Notes: generated by a model not told the origin, from the sequence alone. A stretch of 64,000 bases of DNA from Nocardioides ungokensis (GCF_013466985.1 NZ_CP059164.1:3605001-3669000), one strand, 5' to 3'; positions 36,555-47,282 are shown, counted from the stretch's first letter. Program-made: numbers and translations.

Positions 36555-38645
36555 ATGGCCGTCGGCCGCCAGCACACTCCGGTCAAGCACCGGCTGGCGG
36601 TCCTGGCTACCCTCACGGCGGCCGCGACGGCCATGGTGATCCCGTCCTCGTCGACCCTTGCGAGCGCCGCTCCCGGAGCGCACGGCTCCGGTGAGACCGC
36701 CCGGTCGCTGCGCACCAGCCACCGCTCCGCGGTGATCCAGGAGAAGGTGGACGCCGCGTCCGCCGCCTACCAAGAGGCCCGGCAGAAGGTCGCCGGGCTC
36801 AGCGCTCAGGCAGCCCGGCTCACCGCCAACGCCGAGGCGGCCGAGGCCACGGCCAGCCGGCTGCGCGAGCAGGTCGCCGACCAGCAGGGCGGCGTGCTCC
36901 ACGCCCTCGGCGACCTGGTCTCCCCCGGCGAGTCCGACGTCGACAAGGCCGCCGACGCGGCTGCGAACGCCGAGGACGCTCGCCGGCTCTCCGACATGGT
37001 CCAGGCCGCGCTCGCCACCTCGATCGACGATGCCGAGAAGGACCGGCTCGCGTGGGAGGCCGCCCAGCGCAAGCAGGAGCGCGTCGAGGCCACCTGGACC
37101 GCGCGCCAGGTCGTGGCCGCCGCCATCCGCCGCTCGCAGCTGCCCACGGCGTACGCCGTCACCGACCCCGCGCAGGACCGCCGCAACCACCGGGCCCTGC
37201 GTGCCTGGGTGCGCTACCTCCACCAGGTGGGCGCGGCCGCCGTGGTCCCGCCGCCGGCCAAGCAGCTGGCCAACCCCCGCCACCTGACCGCTCCCCTCGA
37301 GCCCGTCCGCGTCGCCGGCTTCCGGCCGGTGCACGGCGTCGCCCAGTCCCGGCTGCCCGACGGCCGCCCGGTGACCGTCCTGCCGTCCGAGACGGTGCGA
37401 GCCGTCTCGGAGGCGTTCCACCGGCTCGGCCTCACCGAGGTGCCGGGCGGGGTCGCCGCGTCGACGTACGCCTGCGGTGGCCTGGTCGCCAACGCCTGGG
37501 GCAGCAGCATGGTCACGCTCCCCGCGGACGCGGCCACCCAGCTCACCGACCTGCCCGCCGTGCCGCGGGCCGTCATGCAGGTGGGCGACCTGGTCGTCCT
37601 CGGCAACCGACGGACCGGCCTCGGCGAGACCGGCGTCTACGTGGGCCGCCAGCTCGCGATCGTCGCCGACGCCTCCACCGGCACCGCCGCGGTGCGCGCC
37701 CTCACTCCACGCGGCGTCCTGGCGGTGCGGCGCCCGACGCTGCCCACCGACAAGCCCGCCAAGGGCGCGGACGCCGTCACCGCCCCCACGAGCGGCACCT
37801 GCGCGACGCTCTCCGACACCTCGAGCTCGGCGCCATCCGACGGCTCGGGCCCCTTCGTGTTGCCGATGACCGCGGGCAGCTACACCCTCTCGGCCGGCTT
37901 CGGCAGTGCCGGTGACCGCTGGTCGTCGGGCGCCCACACCGGGCAGGACTTCGCTGCCCCGATCGGCACGCCCGTGATGTCCGCCGGGTCAGGCACCGTC
38001 ACCATCGAGCACCCGTCGTGGGCCGGCAACCTCGTCCGGATCGACCACGGCGGCGGGGTGGAGACGCTCTACGCCCACCTGTCCCGCGTCGACGTGGCCG
38101 ACGGCCAGACCGTCCGGCCGGGCGAGCAGGTCGGCGCCGTGGGCGACCTGGGCAACACCACCGGCCCGCACCTGCACTTCGAGGTCCGCCTCGACGGAGT
38201 CCCGGTCGACCCGACGCAGGTGCTCGACGTGCCCGAGGCGCCGCGCGCGACGTACACGAACGGCGAGGTCCCCAGCAACGCGCTCTGCGCCGCCACTCCC
38301 GACGGCGTCCAGCAGCTGCGCTGCGACGCGGCCGTCGCGTTCCGGCTGATGAGCGCCTCGTTCGAGCAGGACAACGGCAGCAGCCTGTGCATCACCGACT
38401 CCTACCGGTCCCGCGCCGGCCAGGAGCTCGCCCACGTCCAGAAGCCCAACCTGACCGCCACGCCGGGCACCTCCGTGCACGGCTGGGGCCTCGCGGTCGA
38501 CCTCTGCGGCGGCATCGAGAGCTTCGACACCCCCGAGCACGCCTGGATGATGACCCACGGCCCGGCGTTCGGCTGGCACCACCCGTCGTGGGCCGAGGCG
38601 GGCGGCAGCCGCCCCGAGCCCTGGCACTTCGAGTACGAAGGCTGA
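36555..38645 (+). CDS. Three-module secreted peptidoglycan hydrolase (NlpC-like, M23, VanY)
   Basis: This 696-residue protein has a signal peptide (cleavage near SAA, about residue 40), a coiled-coil (about 55-185), an NlpC/P60-like domain (about 280-395) with Cys in 'YACGGLV' but Thr in place of the usual His ('ETGVYVG'), an M23 LytM domain (about 430-555) with HTGQD and HLH zinc ligands, and a VanY-type carboxypeptidase domain (about 575-696) with SVHGWGLAVD and EPWHFEY. The last two look active; the NlpC-like one is probably not. Such an enzyme could open the thick Gram-positive wall for pilus passage. Confidence 0.88.
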   Translation: MAVGRQHTPVKHRLAVLATLTAAATAMVIPSSSTLASAAPGAHGSGETARSLRTSHRSAVIQEKVDAASAAYQEARQKVAGLSAQAARLTANAEAAEATASRLREQVADQQGGVLHALGDLVSPGESDVDKAADAAANAEDARRLSDMVQAALATSIDDAEKDRLAWEAAQRKQERVEATWTARQVVAAAIRRSQLPTAYAVTDPAQDRRNHRALRAWVRYLHQVGAAAVVPPPAKQLANPRHLTAPLEPVRVAGFRPVHGVAQSRLPDGRPVTVLPSETVRAVSEAFHRLGLTEVPGGVAASTYACGGLVANAWGSSMVTLPADAATQLTDLPAVPRAVMQVGDLVVLGNRRTGLGETGVYVGRQLAIVADASTGTAAVRALTPRGVLAVRRPTLPTDKPAKGADAVTAPTSGTCATLSDTSSSAPSDGSGPFVLPMTAGSYTLSAGFGSAGDRWSSGAHTGQDFAAPIGTPVMSAGSGTVTIEHPSWAGNLVRIDHGGGVETLYAHLSRVDVADGQTVRPGEQVGAVGDLGNTTGPHLHFEVRLDGVPVDPTQVLDVPEAPRATYTNGEVPSNALCAATPDGVQQLRCDAAVAFRLMSASFEQDNGSSLCITDSYRSRAGQELAHVQKPNLTATPGTSVHGWGLAVDLCGGIESFDTPEHAWMMTHGPAFGWHHPSWAEAGGSRPEPWHFEYEG

Positions 38646-38711
38646 TTCGTCCGTTAGGGTTTGCCCGAGGATTCAGCCCCGCATGGGCTGCGAACTTCGG
38701 GGGAGGACGAC

Positions 38712-39446
38712 GTGGAGGCGCCCGACAGCTCCGTCGACCTGCTGTGGCGACGGTTCAAGGACTCCGCCGACAAGGACGCCCGGGACCGGCTCGTCCTGCA
38801 GTACTCCCCTCTCGTGAAGTACGTCGCCGGCCGCGTCCGCTCCGGCCTCCCCTCGTCGGTCGACCAGAACGACCTCGTCTCCGACGGCGTGATCGGGCTG
38901 ATGGACGCCATCGACAAGTTCGACCCCGACCGCGGCCTGCAGTTCCAGACGTACGCCGTCTCCCGGATCCGCGGGGCGATCGTCGACGGGCTACGCGCCA
39001 CCGACTGGGTGCCGCGGTCGGTGCGCGAGAAGATCCGCGACATCGACGCCGCCCAGGCCCGGCTCGAGCGCCGGCTGGGACGCTCCCCGCAGGACCACGA
39101 GGTCGCCGAGGAGCTCGAGATCACCGTCGCCGAGCTCCGCACCATGTACTCCCAGACCGCGAACACCAGCGTCGTCAGCTTCGAGGCGGCCACCCTCGAC
39201 GACGAGGAGACCCCGCGTGCGTCGGTCGACCTGCCGGGCAGCGACGACGACATCCCGCCCGGCTTCCTCGCGGCCGTGCGCGAGCTGCCGGAGCGCGACC
39301 AGATCGTCGTCGCGCTCTACTACTGGGAGCGGCTCACCCTGGCCGAGATCGGGCAGGTGCTGGGCGTCACGGAGTCCCGGGTCAGCCAGCTGCACAGCCG
39401 CGCCACGATGACGTTGCGCCGCAAGCTCGCCGACGCCGCGCACTGA
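38712..39446 (+). CDS. whiG: WhiG/FliA-type RNA polymerase sigma factor
   Basis: This 244-residue sigma-70 family group 3 protein starts at GTG 38712 behind GGGGGAGG. Region 2 ('VKYVAGRVRSGLPSSVDQNDLVSDGVIGLMDAIDKFD', residues about 30-70), the FliA/WhiG hallmark 'FQTYAVSRIRGAIVDGLRATDWVPRSVR', region 3, and region 4 helix-turn-helix ('LAEIGQVLGVTESRVSQLHS') are complete. There is no flagellar gene in the window; the promoter set upstream of the pilus genes is the likely target. The 66-bp gap from the hydrolase gene has only a 6-bp stem (38674-38690), so partial co-transcription from the 35298 promoter is possible. Confidence 0.92.
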   Translation: MEAPDSSVDLLWRRFKDSADKDARDRLVLQYSPLVKYVAGRVRSGLPSSVDQNDLVSDGVIGLMDAIDKFDPDRGLQFQTYAVSRIRGAIVDGLRATDWVPRSVREKIRDIDAAQARLERRLGRSPQDHEVAEELEITVAELRTMYSQTANTSVVSFEAATLDDEETPRASVDLPGSDDDIPPGFLAAVRELPERDQIVVALYYWERLTLAEIGQVLGVTESRVSQLHSRATMTLRRKLADAAH

Positions 39447-39450
39447 CGCC

Positions 39451-40176
39451 TCACGCCCGCCGGGCGACGTACACCCACTCCCGCCCGGGCCGGTCCGGCG
39501 CGTCGCGGACGTCGTCCACCACGAAGCCGGCCTCGGTCAACGACGAATCGAGCTCGGTCCGGTGGCGGAACCGCAACGTCGAGTCCGACGTGAGCACGGC
39601 CCCGTCGGCGTCGAAGGCGAAGCTCCACCGGAACGACACCAGGTCGCCGTCGACCCCGAGCAGGTCGCACCACGTCTCCACTCCCCCGACGCCGGGGACG
39701 TCCGTGCGCGAGTGGGTGTGCGCGCGGTCCCACCGCTCCCACGCGCGCTGCTCGGGCACCCGGGTCTCGAAGACCAGGTGCCCGCCCGGGCGCAGCGCGT
39801 CGTGCACGGCCCGCAGGGTGGCGAGCCAGTCGTCGTCGGTGAGGAACACCTGCGCGACGTTGGCGGTCATGGTCGCGACGTCCACCTGCAGCGGCGGGAG
39901 CGTGGTCGCGTCGCCGTGCGCCCAGCGCACCCGGTCGGCGCCGGGCTTGGCGCGCGCCACCTCGAGCGAGGCCCCGGCGGGATCGACGCCGGTCACGTCC
40001 AGACCGCGCCCCGCGAGCAGGCAGGCGAAGGTGCCTGTGCCGCAGCCGACGTCGAGCACGGTGCGGGCACCCAGCTCCTCGACGAGCGCCGCGTAGAAGT
40101 CGAGGTCACTGCGGTCCGGGTCGAGCGGGTCGTAGACCTGCGCCAGGCGCTCGTCGTCGAAGATCGCGTCAGCCAC
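39451..40176 (-). CDS. Class I SAM-dependent methyltransferase
   Basis: This 241-residue enzyme has a SAM-binding motif I 'VLDVGCGTGTFA' (about 40-51), an acidic post-I 'VTGVDPA' and motif II/III region 'VDVATMTANVAQVF'. No substrate domain is recognisable. It converges on whiG, with 4 bp between the stops. There is no sign of co-regulation with the pilus island. Confidence 0.85.
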   Translation of the reverse strand: MADAIFDDERLAQVYDPLDPDRSDLDFYAALVEELGARTVLDVGCGTGTFACLLAGRGLDVTGVDPAGASLEVARAKPGADRVRWAHGDATTLPPLQVDVATMTANVAQVFLTDDDWLATLRAVHDALRPGGHLVFETRVPEQRAWERWDRAHTHSRTDVPGVGGVETWCDLLGVDGDLVSFRWSFAFDADGAVLTSDSTLRFRHRTELDSSLTEAGFVVDDVRDAPDRPGREWVYVARRA

Positions 40177-40249
40177 GGACGCGACCGTAGCCCCCTCCCG
40201 TGCGGGAGAGGGCCACGGTCGTGTGGATCAGCCCCGAATCAGCCCCGGA

Positions 40250-42398
40250 TCAGCGCGGCGTCAGCGAGACGTCGTCGAGCAGGAAGCCGGTGTATCGCCG
40301 GTTGGCGTTCTCGACGCCCCGGAAGCCGATGGTCACCGTCTGTCCCTTGAACGCCGACATCGGGACGCTCCACCGCCGGTAGGTGACGTTGGAGTACATG
40401 TTGCTCCAGTGCCCGCTGGCCCCGATCGGCGTGCCGTTCACCATGACGTCGAACGTGTCGTGCTCGAGCGCAGGGTTTTCCCGCGAGAACACCAGCAAGG
40501 AGAACCGCAGGGTGGCCGTGTCGGTGTCAGGCACGGTGACCTGCTGCGTGCGGGTCAGCAGCGCGGTGTTGGCCTGTCCCTGCCCGTTGAGCAGGGCGAA
40601 CCACTTGCCGTCGTGCGGGATCCCGTAGCTCTGGTCCTTGGTGATCTTCACAGTGCTGTTCTTCGACCAGCCGGTGGCGCCGCTCTCGAAGCCGGGGTTG
40701 GCACCCAGCACGCTGTCACCCTCGTCGAGGACGCCGCCGGCACAGCTCGACAGGCCGGCAGGGACGGACACCGCGTCCCAGGTCTGCTCGACCGCGGCGC
40801 AGTCCGTAGGCGCCACGTCCTTGGCCGCCCGGATGGTCGCGTCGCGGGCGTCGATGTAGCCGCTGGTGGAGGTCATGTAGGTCGTCAGCGCGCGGTACCA
40901 GATCGCCGCCGCAGTGTCCCGGCCGATGCCCGCGAAGGTGGTCGAGTTGCACGACTTGCCGTTGTGCGCGCGACCGCCGATGGTCTTCGGGCCGGTGCCC
41001 TCCGCCAGCAGGTAGAAGAAGTGGTTGCCCACGCCCGAGGTGAAGTGCGGGTCGTCGGCGCCCATCGTCGGCGTCCAGCAGTCGTAGCTGCCCTGCCCCT
41101 TGTAGGTGTCCAGGCTCGGGTGGTCCATCCGGCGCAGGAACGGCGTGCCCAGCGTCGCCTTCTTCGCGACGTTCTCGCCGATCCAGTAGTCGCCCGGGTC
41201 CTGCTTGTCGTGGGCCGAGAACTCGACCATGGTGCCGAAGATGTCGCTGGTGGCCTCGTTGAGTCCGCCCGGCTCTCCGAAGTAGAGCAGGCCGGCGGTG
41301 TTGGAGGTGACGCCGTGGCTCATCTCGTGACCGGCTACGTCGAGCGCGACCAGGGGCTTGAAGAACCTGCCGCCGTCTCCGTAGGTCATGCAGAAGCAGC
41401 CGTCGTCCCAGAAGGCGTTGTCGAAGTTCTTCGAGAAGTGCACCCGGCTCTTCGCGCCCTTGCCGTTGCCGCGGATGCCGGCGCGGCCGAAGGTGTTCTT
41501 GTAGTAGTCCCACGTCTTCGCGGCACCGAAGGCGGCGTCCACGGCAGCGGTCTGGCGGTTGCTCGCCCTGCCGTTGCCCCAGGTGTTGTCGCCGTCCTTG
41601 AAGACCTGGCCCTTGCCGCCGTTCTTGTTGAACAGGTCGACGGTGGTCGAGCCGCCGCGGGCCGGGTCCTTGAGGACGAACCTGCCGTTGACCTTGGAGG
41701 TGCTCAGCGGGACGGTGCCGGAGTAGAGCGAGTGGCCCTTGCCGGCGACGGTCTCCAGGGTGCTCCAGCCGGCGATGTAGTGACCGCTGGTCGCGTCGAC
41801 GTACTCGACCCGCTTCACCGGGCGCCCTGGGCGTCGGCGCCACGCACCTGGACCTGCCAGGCCGGCCGCGGCACGCCGCTGACGGCCCAGACGACGAGGG
41901 CGGGGCTGCCGACGGTGCCGCTCGCGAGGTGCTCGCGCGCACTCACGGAGCGGACGGCGCGCGCGCGGCCGGGACCGAGGCGCGGGTCGGGACCGCCGCG
42001 AGGGGGTTGTCGGAGGCGTAGTCGACGCCGGTGACGGCGCCGCCGGCGGTCTCGTGGACCACCATGTCGCCGCCGATCACGGACAAGCCGTGCACGGTGC
42101 GGTCGTAGTGCACGTGCTCGGCCCCGTTGACGTCACGGTCGACGGAGCGCGCGAGCAGCGACTGCGCCGAGCCCAGACCCAGCTTCCGCGCCACGGCGGG
42201 CGCCTGCTGGCGAGCGGAGGTGAGTGCCGCGGCGCGGGCCGCAGGACCGAAGCCCGGGTCGGGGCGGGCCCCCGGCAGGGGCGCTGCCGTCCTGGTGGCG
42301 GCGGCAGCGCTGGGCGCCGACGCGGACGAGACGGCGCTCGGCAGCGTCGCGACGAGCGCGAGCGCCACCAAGCTGGTGAGACGAGACTTCACGGACAC
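40250..42398 (-). CDS. Secreted M4 (thermolysin-type) metalloprotease (two frameshifts)
   Basis: The protein of about 715 residues has a signal peptide (residues 1 to about 30), an FTP-type inhibitory propeptide (ARKLGLGS...HYDRTVHGLSVIGGDMVVH), the M4 catalytic domain with HEMSH zinc site and 'GGLNEATSDIFG' third ligand, and a C-terminal MAM/CBM-like beta domain starting 'NPGFESGATGWSKNS'. Frameshifts lie near 41943 and 41820; the segment between reads 'VRSVSAREHLASGTVGSPALVVWAVSG' in the third frame. It is an exported, self-activating neutral protease. Confidence 0.88.
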
Positions 42399-42423
42399 TC
42401 CCCCGGTGGGGTGCCCGACGAGT

Positions 42424-42474
42424 GTGAGAGACCTGGTGACAGCCGGGCACCGCTGCCGCCCCAGTGTCTCTCAC
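42424..42474. promoter_or_regulatory. Inverted repeat upstream of the M4 protease
   Basis: GTGAGAGAC (42424-42432) and GTCTCTCAC (42466-42474) are exact reverse complements with a 33-bp spacer, lying 26 bp upstream of the protease start. This could be a split operator or the stem of a leader structure. No regulator is encoded next to it. Confidence 0.4.
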
Positions 42475-42524
42475 GCTATGCAGACCGGCTCATCCGTGTC
42501 AGGAGAACCGGCGGATATCCCCCG

Positions 42525-42770
42525 TCAGGCGGCGCGCAGCGCCGTGACTCGCGCCACAAGGCGGCGCAGCGGGGTGTCCGGGGTGGCCGGACGGCGGATC
42601 GGGAGCTGGTGGGTGCGGCCCTCGCGCTCGGCGATCATGGCGATCGCGTCGGTGTCGTACGCCGCCGCGAGCTCCTCGGCGCGCGCCGGGTCGTTCTCGG
42701 TGACGGCGGCGTTGATGGCGTCGACGTACGACGCGTGCAGGGTGTTCAGGTCGTCGATCAGACGGGACAT
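42525..42770 (-). CDS. Small hypothetical protein
   Basis: This 81-residue soluble, mostly helical protein ('MSRLIDDLNTLHASYVDAINAAVTENDPARAEELAAAYDTDAIAMIAEREGR' in abbreviated form: an AVxxNDxxxAEELAAxYD pattern) resembles small uncharacterised actinobacterial proteins. The start ATG 42770 has a GAGGAGAC site upstream. No function is assigned. Confidence 0.6.
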   Translation of the reverse strand: MSRLIDDLNTLHASYVDAINAAVTENDPARAEELAAAYDTDAIAMIAEREGRTHQLPIRRPATPDTPLRRLVARVTALRAA

Positions 42771-42879
42771 GGGTGACGTCTCCTCGGGGTGGTGGTGTCG
42801 TCCACCTTGCCCAGCGCCCGTGACGACGCGGTTAATCCCCTGTCACGCCCGATGTGACGCGTCTCAAGCCCTCCCCGGC

Positions 42880-44008
42880 TCAGCGGCCCGGCAGTGTGAG
42901 CGTGGCCACCAGGCCGGCGTGGTCCGAGGGCCACAGCGGCGGCGTGCTCGAGAACGGCGTGTTGCCCACGAGGTGTGCGGACTGCGCCTTCACGGACCCG
43001 TGCGTGAGCACCAGGTCGATCCGGGTCTGCAGCTCCGACGTCGGGTTGGTGAGCGTGCCGTTCTGGCAGCAGCTGACCCCGGGGTCCCCGCCGTTGACGT
43101 CCCAGGCGTCCTTGAACCACGACTTGGTCAGGTCGGCGTACGTCGTGGTGGGCTTGGTCGTCGTCGCCGGGTCGGCCGCCGAGTTGAAGTCGCCGACGGC
43201 GATGACCGGGCCGCCGGTGTGCACCGGACCGGCCAGGAACTCCTTGGCCTGCGCCTCCTGCACGGCCGGGAAGTCCTCGACCTCGAGGTGGGTCGTGGCG
43301 AAGCGGAAGCTCGTGCCGTTGAGGGCGCGCGTCGATGTAGGCCCAGCCACGGGCGAAGGAGACCGGGGTGCTGCCCGGCGGGGTGAACTGCTGCTGGGCC
43401 ACGTAGTCACCGGTCGCCGACCCGCGCACGACCAGTCCCGACGTGTCGTTGTTGACCAGGATCACGTCCCGGTCCTGGAGCGTGACAACGCACTGCGGGG
43501 CGGTCGGCGAGGTGGGCACGCCGCAGCCGAAGGGCGGGGCCACGAGCGGGGCGGGCCCGATGTCAGCGTTCTGCGAGACGACGGCGACCTTGTAGTCCAG
43601 GCCGCGCTTGGCCAGCGCCGCCTGCAGGATGGCGAGGAAGTCGTAGCTCGGCGGGTTCGCGCCCGGGACCAGCGGTTGCGCGATCCACTTGGAGACTTCC
43701 TGGAGCCCGATGATGTCCGGGTCCTCGGTGGCGACCGTGTCGGCGATCGCCTCGGCGCGCTTCGGGAAGTCGGTGAAGACCGCAGTGCCGTAGATCGTCG
43801 CGACTGCGGCCACGAACTGTGCCGGTGTCGTTGCCGTGAGCGCCGGGGTGAGCGGCGAGCCGAGGTAGAGGTTCTGCGTCATCACCGTGAGCTGCTTGCC
43901 GTCGCGGCTGCCGCCGCTCGCGCTGGCGGACTGGCCGGTGAAGGCGCCCGCGACCGCGAGAGTCAGCAGGGTGGCGAGGGCGAGTCGGGCTCGGGTGCGA
44001 AACCTCAT
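42880..44008 (-). CDS. Secreted endonuclease/exonuclease/phosphatase-family protein (one frameshift)
   Basis: This protein of about 376 residues has a signal peptide (residues 1-31) and an EEP fold (DNase I / sphingomyelinase-like): 'MTQNLYLGS', the metal Glu in 'GLQEVSKW', 'VGDFNSAAD' and the catalytic His in 'WPSDHAGLVATL'. The frame breaks near 43330, where 'GWAYIDAR' continues as 'ALNGTSFRFATTHLEVEDF'. It is either an extracellular nuclease or a phosphodiesterase/lipase of the sphingomyelinase type; sequence alone does not decide. Confidence 0.82.
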
Positions 44009-44092
44009 GGCGTCGTCTCCTGGGGTCGGGTGCCCCCACCCTCTGCCCGCCGGTGGGGGGGGCACATCACCCCTTTCGGGGACGGCCTGCGG

Positions 44093-44545
44093 CTACACCG
44101 CGGCCACGAAGTGCTGCTGGAGCCCGTCGAGCGTGCTGCCGACCAGGCCGTTGATGACGCGCTGGCGGATGAAGCCCGGCAGCGGCAGGTTGTGGTGGAT
44201 GGTGAGCTCGTAGGTCACCGAGGTCCGCTGCGGGTCGAGCTCCACGAGCGTGTAGCAGCCCTCCTGCCCGGTCTGCATCCTCCCCTCGACCATCGTCCAG
44301 CTCATGGTGTTGTCGGTGTGCTCGTAGCTCAGCGTGTACTCGTCGGTGCCCACGGTCGCGGAGGCCTTGAAGCGCGCGGTGGCGGGCAGGTCGTCGTCCT
44401 CGTAGACCTCGAGCAGCTCGGCCTCGAGGATCTCGGGGATCCAGTCGACCTGTCCCTCGACGTCGCGGATGGTGGCGAGGACGTCGGCGAACGGCGCGGC
44501 CACCTCGACCGTGCGGGTGGCGGAGTCAGTCGGCACGGGGCTCAC
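44093..44545 (-). CDS. SRPBCC (START/Bet v1-fold) protein
   Basis: This 150-residue protein has the polyketide cyclase/lipid-transport pattern: 'TRTVEVAAPFADVLATIRDVEGQVDWIPEILEAE' near the N-terminus and 'YELTIHHNLPLPGFIRQRVI' near the C-terminus. These proteins bind hydrophobic ligands. The GTG start lies inside the end of the adhE gene (20-bp overlap), so the two are translationally linked. Confidence 0.8.
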   Translation of the reverse strand: MSPVPTDSATRTVEVAAPFADVLATIRDVEGQVDWIPEILEAELLEVYEDDDLPATARFKASATVGTDEYTLSYEHTDNTMSWTMVEGRMQTGQEGCYTLVELDPQRTSVTYELTIHHNLPLPGFIRQRVINGLVGSTLDGLQQHFVAAV

Positions 44546-47147
44546 CTCCGGCGTACCCCAGCCGCAGCAGCTCGGTGAGCTCGCTGATCAGCGGCATCCG
44601 GGGGTTGGTGCGGTTGCTCAGGTCGGAGAAGGCGGTCATCGCCAGCGCGGGCAGCGCCGCCTCGAACTCGTCCTCGGCGATCCCCACCGACCGCAGCGAG
44701 CGCGGCATCCCGAGCCGGTCGAGCAGGTCCTCGACGCCCTGGAAGAGCCGGTGCCGGCTCTCGTCGGGCTCGCGACCGCCGAAGACCACGCGGCCCAGCT
44801 GGGCGTACTTCTCCGGCGCGACGTACGCCGAGTAGCCCGGCGCGGGCATGAACTTGCTCGGCAGGCCGGCGTTGTAGCGGAGCACGTGCGGCAGGAAGAT
44901 CCCGTTGGCGCGGCCGTGCGCGATCCCGAACCGCGCGCCCACCGCGTGGGCCAGCGCGTGGTTGGTGCCGACGAAGGCGTTGGAGAAGGCCAGCCCCGCC
45001 AGCGCGTCGCGGCGTTGGCCATGTCGGTGCGGGCGGCGAGGTCGCCCGGGTCGTCGTACGCCCTGGGCAGCGCGTCGAAGATGAGCCGCGCGGCCTGCAC
45101 GCAGAAGGCGTCGGTGTAGGGCGAGGCGAAGATCGAGACCGCGGCCTCGAGCGCATGGGTGAGCGCGTCGATCCCGCTGTCGACCGTCACGCTCGCGGGC
45201 AGGCTCAGGGTGAGCACCGGGTCGACGATCGCCATGTCCGGCACCAGGCAGTAGTCGACCAGCGTCTCCTTGCGCTCCCCCACGGTCAGGACCGCTGCCG
45301 GCGAGACCTCCGAGCCCGTGCCGGAGGTGGTCGGGATCGCGACCAGGCGCACGTGGTGGCTGTCGCGCGGGTAGTCCGCGACCCGCTTGCGGGGGTCGAG
45401 GAAGGGCAGCGTGAGGTCGTCCAGCGACTTCTCGGGGTGCTCGTGGAAGAGCCGCATCGCCTTGGCCGCGTCGATCACCGAGCCACCGCCGACCGCGACG
45501 AGGAGGTCGGGGCGGGCCCGGTTGAGCAGGGTCACGCCGGCCTGGATCGTCGCCTCGGACGGCTCCGGCTCGACCTCGCTGAAGACCTGCACGTGCCGGG
45601 TGCGCAGCTTGGACCGCAGCAGGTCGACGACCCCGCGCCGCTCGCTGTCCGCGTCGGTGACGATGACCGCCGCCTCGCACTCGACGTCGCGCAAGTTCTC
45701 CAGCGCGCCCGCGTTGAAGAACGTGTTGGCGGGCACCCGGAACCACTGCGGCGGCGTCCGTCGGTGGGAGACGGTCTTGATGTTGAGCAGCTGGGTGTAG
45801 TTGACGTTCTCGGTCGTGGTCGACCCGCCCAGGTGCCGCAGCCGAGCGAGAACGTCGGCGTCAGGTTGTTGTAGACCCCGCCCAGCGCCCCGACCGCGGT
45901 CGGCGCGTTGACCAGGATCCGGCCGGTGCGCACCGCCGCGGCGTACGCGTCCACGACCTCGGGGTCGTTGGCGTAGACCGCGGAGGTGTGCCCGAGGCCG
46001 CCGTGCTCTCGGTGACCAGGACGGCCGCCGCGACGCCGTGCTCGACGCTCGGCGAGCGGACCAGGCCCAGGACCGGCATCAGCTTCTCCTGCACCAGCAC
46101 GTGGGCCGCGAGCAGCTCGAGGTCGGACGGCAGCGGCGCCAGCAGGATCTTGGTCTCCGGGGCGACCGTGATCCCGGCGCGGGCGGCCAGCTGCGGCGCC
46201 TGCTGCCCGAGCGCCTCCATGTTCACCTTGCTGGTGACGCCGTCCTCGCAGCCGAACGCGAACTCCGCGAGCCGGTTGGCCTCCTCCTCGGTGAGCAGGT
46301 GCGCGCCCATCCGCTCGAGCTCGGCGAGCGTCTCGTCGTAGACCGCGTCGTCCACGATGCACGTCTGCTCGGCGGGGCAGATCACCGACGCGTCGAAGGT
46401 CTTGGAGATGAGGATGTCGACGACGGCGCCCCGCACGTCGGCGGTGCGGTGGATGTAGATGGGGGCGTTGCCCGGGCCGACGGAGAGGCCGGGCTTGCCG
46501 GCAGCGTTGGCCAGCGCCACGATCTTCGGCCCGCCGGTGACCCAGATGAAGTCCACGTCCGGGTGCTTGAACAGGTAGTGCGTCACCTCGTGGGCGGCGT
46601 CCGGGATCACCTGCAGCGCACCGGGTGGCATGCCGGCGGCCTCGGCCGCCTCGCGGAGCATCTCCACGGCCCGCTCGCAGCACCGGATGGCGTACGGCGA
46701 GGGCCGGAACAGCACCGCGTTGCGGGTCTTGGCCGCCACGATCGCCTTGTAGAGCACCGTGGAGGTGGGGTTGGTGACCGGCGTGATCGCCAGCACCACG
46801 CCGATCGGCTCGGCGACGTGGACGATGTTGCGCTCGACGTCCTCGTCGATCACACCCACCGACTTCTTGCCCCGCAGGTAGTCGGAGAGGAACTCGGTGG
46901 CCACGTAGTTCTTGACCACCTTGTCCTCGAAGACCCCGAACCCGGTCTCCTCGATCGCCACCTGCGCGAGCTCGGCCGCGGCGCGCACGCCGGCGCGGAC
47001 CATCGCGTCGACGATCGCGTCGACCTGCTCCTGGTCGAGCTCGCGGAAGCGTCTGGCCGCCTCGGCGCTGCTCGCGACCAGCGCGTCGATCTCGGCGTGC
47101 CTCGTGTCGTCGAGGCTGGTGGGGGGTGTCTCGGTCAGTGTCATCAC
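44526..47147 (-). CDS. adhE: Bifunctional aldehyde-alcohol dehydrogenase AdhE (three frameshifts)
   Basis: With frames joined the protein is about 873 residues, normal for AdhE. The N-terminal acetaldehyde dehydrogenase domain (about 1-430) has the catalytic Cys in 'DASVICPAEQT'. The C-terminal iron-dependent alcohol dehydrogenase domain has 'GGGSVIDAAKAM', 'TTSGTGSEVSP' and the metal His residues in 'GTNHALAHAVGARFGIAHG'. Frameshifts lie near 46000, 45835 and 45012. AdhE converts acetyl-CoA to ethanol under fermentation, uncommon in mostly aerobic actinobacteria, so it may serve redox balance or aldehyde detoxification. Confidence 0.88.
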
Positions 47148-47282
47148 AGGTCTCCAGGGGTCACTCCAACCCTGACCAGCGCGGGTGCCCCCGGACAGGG
47201 ACGATGGTCACCAGACCCCGCGACGCCGGGCCCGCGGCAACTCGGTGGCGGCCAGCCCGTCGGGTCCGACAGGATCCGGGCC

